Positions 63,833-64,000 of a stretch of 64,000 nucleotides of DNA are shown one piece after another. The translations under genes and the position numbers were made by a program. The DNA lies in contig JBATSB010000098.1 of the NCBI GenBank assembly GCA_049293015.1, positions 6,018-70,017 on the forward strand, written 5' to 3'. The notes below the pieces were generated by a model, which did not search any database, was not told the DNA's origin, and saw only the letters and a list, made by a program, of their open reading frames with translations. Numbering within the stretch: the stretch's first letter is position 1; each line of letters begins with the position of its first letter. Source of the stretch: UBA2330 sp049293015. GTDB lineage: Bacteria; Bacteroidota; Ignavibacteria; Tepidaquicellales; Tepidaquicellaceae.

Positions 63833-63952
63833 GTCTCCGCAGAGTCTCGTGCTCTTCGGACTCTGCGGGTAATAGCTATTTACTTGAAAAACGTCTCCGC
63901 AGAGTCTCGCGCTTTTCGGACTCTGCGGGTAAGAGCTATTTACTTTATCAAC
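63833..63952. repeat. Two tandem 60-bp units carrying PAL-C hairpins
   Basis: GTCTCCGCAGAGTCTCG recurs at 63833 and 63893, exactly 60 bp apart. Each unit has a perfect 10-bp stem, CCGCAGAGTC and GACTCTGCGG (63837-63868 and 63897-63928), then GGTAA(T/G)AGCTATTTACTT. They lie after yraN but lack a following T run, so they are repeats rather than terminators. A worn relative is at 57778-57809. Confidence 0.8.
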
Positions 63953-64000
63953 GATAACTTTTTCGTCTGCACAAAATCTCCAAAACTCAATTTATAAAAA

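Noticed and set aside
63833..63952. Tandem hairpins as terminators of rnhB-yraN
   Set aside because: Strong stems, but the bases after them are GGTAATAGC-like, not a T tract, and two identical units plus a distant relative indicate a repeat.

Overview
The window is AT-rich bacterial chromosome, most likely from the Ignavibacteria/Chlorobiota side of the Bacteroidota superphylum. Three things point there: a complete SprA translocon gene of the type IX secretion system (T9SS, 45.0-51.6 kb); two secreted proteins ending in a T9SS type A sorting domain with the NPFNPTT signature; and starts that mostly lack a Shine-Dalgarno sequence, several of them TTG or GTG. This placement is inferred from gene content; there is no rRNA gene in the window.

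Layout. 0-5.3 kb (minus strand): the 5' part of smc, a GH2-like protein with altered catalytic residues fused to membrane helices, and a T9SS cargo protein. 5.6-12.1 kb: an accessory, repeat-rich island bounded by two paralogous proteins of unknown function; it holds tRNA-Arg(TCT), a 165-bp tandem repeat, a 21/42-bp array, a DUF2188 fragment and decayed ORFs. 12.4-18.1 kb (plus strand): secreted or lipid-anchored proteins (a propeller T9SS cargo, a WD40 protein, unknowns, a DUF3298-like lipoprotein), one with a one-base frameshift. 18.1-21.3 kb: a decayed zone with an RCC1 pseudogene, an IS110 remnant, a HicBA toxin-antitoxin pair and at least five copies of a palindromic element; a sixth copy lies at 35.6 kb.

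21.3-33.9 kb is a surface-polysaccharide locus: chain-length regulator (Wzz-like), O-antigen polymerase/ligase, MurJ/Wzx-like flippase and seven glycosyltransferases of families GT2, GT4 and GT9. 33.9-36.7 kb has a DUF2071 protein, a DUF3347-like protein and a tandem pair of small paralogs. 37.0-41.3 kb encodes a giant protein with two cyclase-like domains, an ATPase and TPR repeats, resembling soluble adenylyl cyclase. 41.7-44.8 kb encodes a peptidase-like, TolB-propeller, beta-barrel protein divergent from sprA. 51.6-58.5 kb groups nucleoside salvage (cdd-tdk-BMP lipoprotein and a deoxynucleoside kinase) with two more GT9 enzymes and leucine dehydrogenase.

58.5-63.8 kb is the translation/secretion core: ffh, rpsP, khpA, rimM, trmD and rplS on the minus strand, with rnhB-yraN divergent. 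Three separate palindromic repeat families are scattered between genes. The most interesting unexplained signals are the palindrome family around HicBA/IS110/RCC1, the GH2-like pseudoenzyme, the 21-bp array, and the paralogs that bound the first island.
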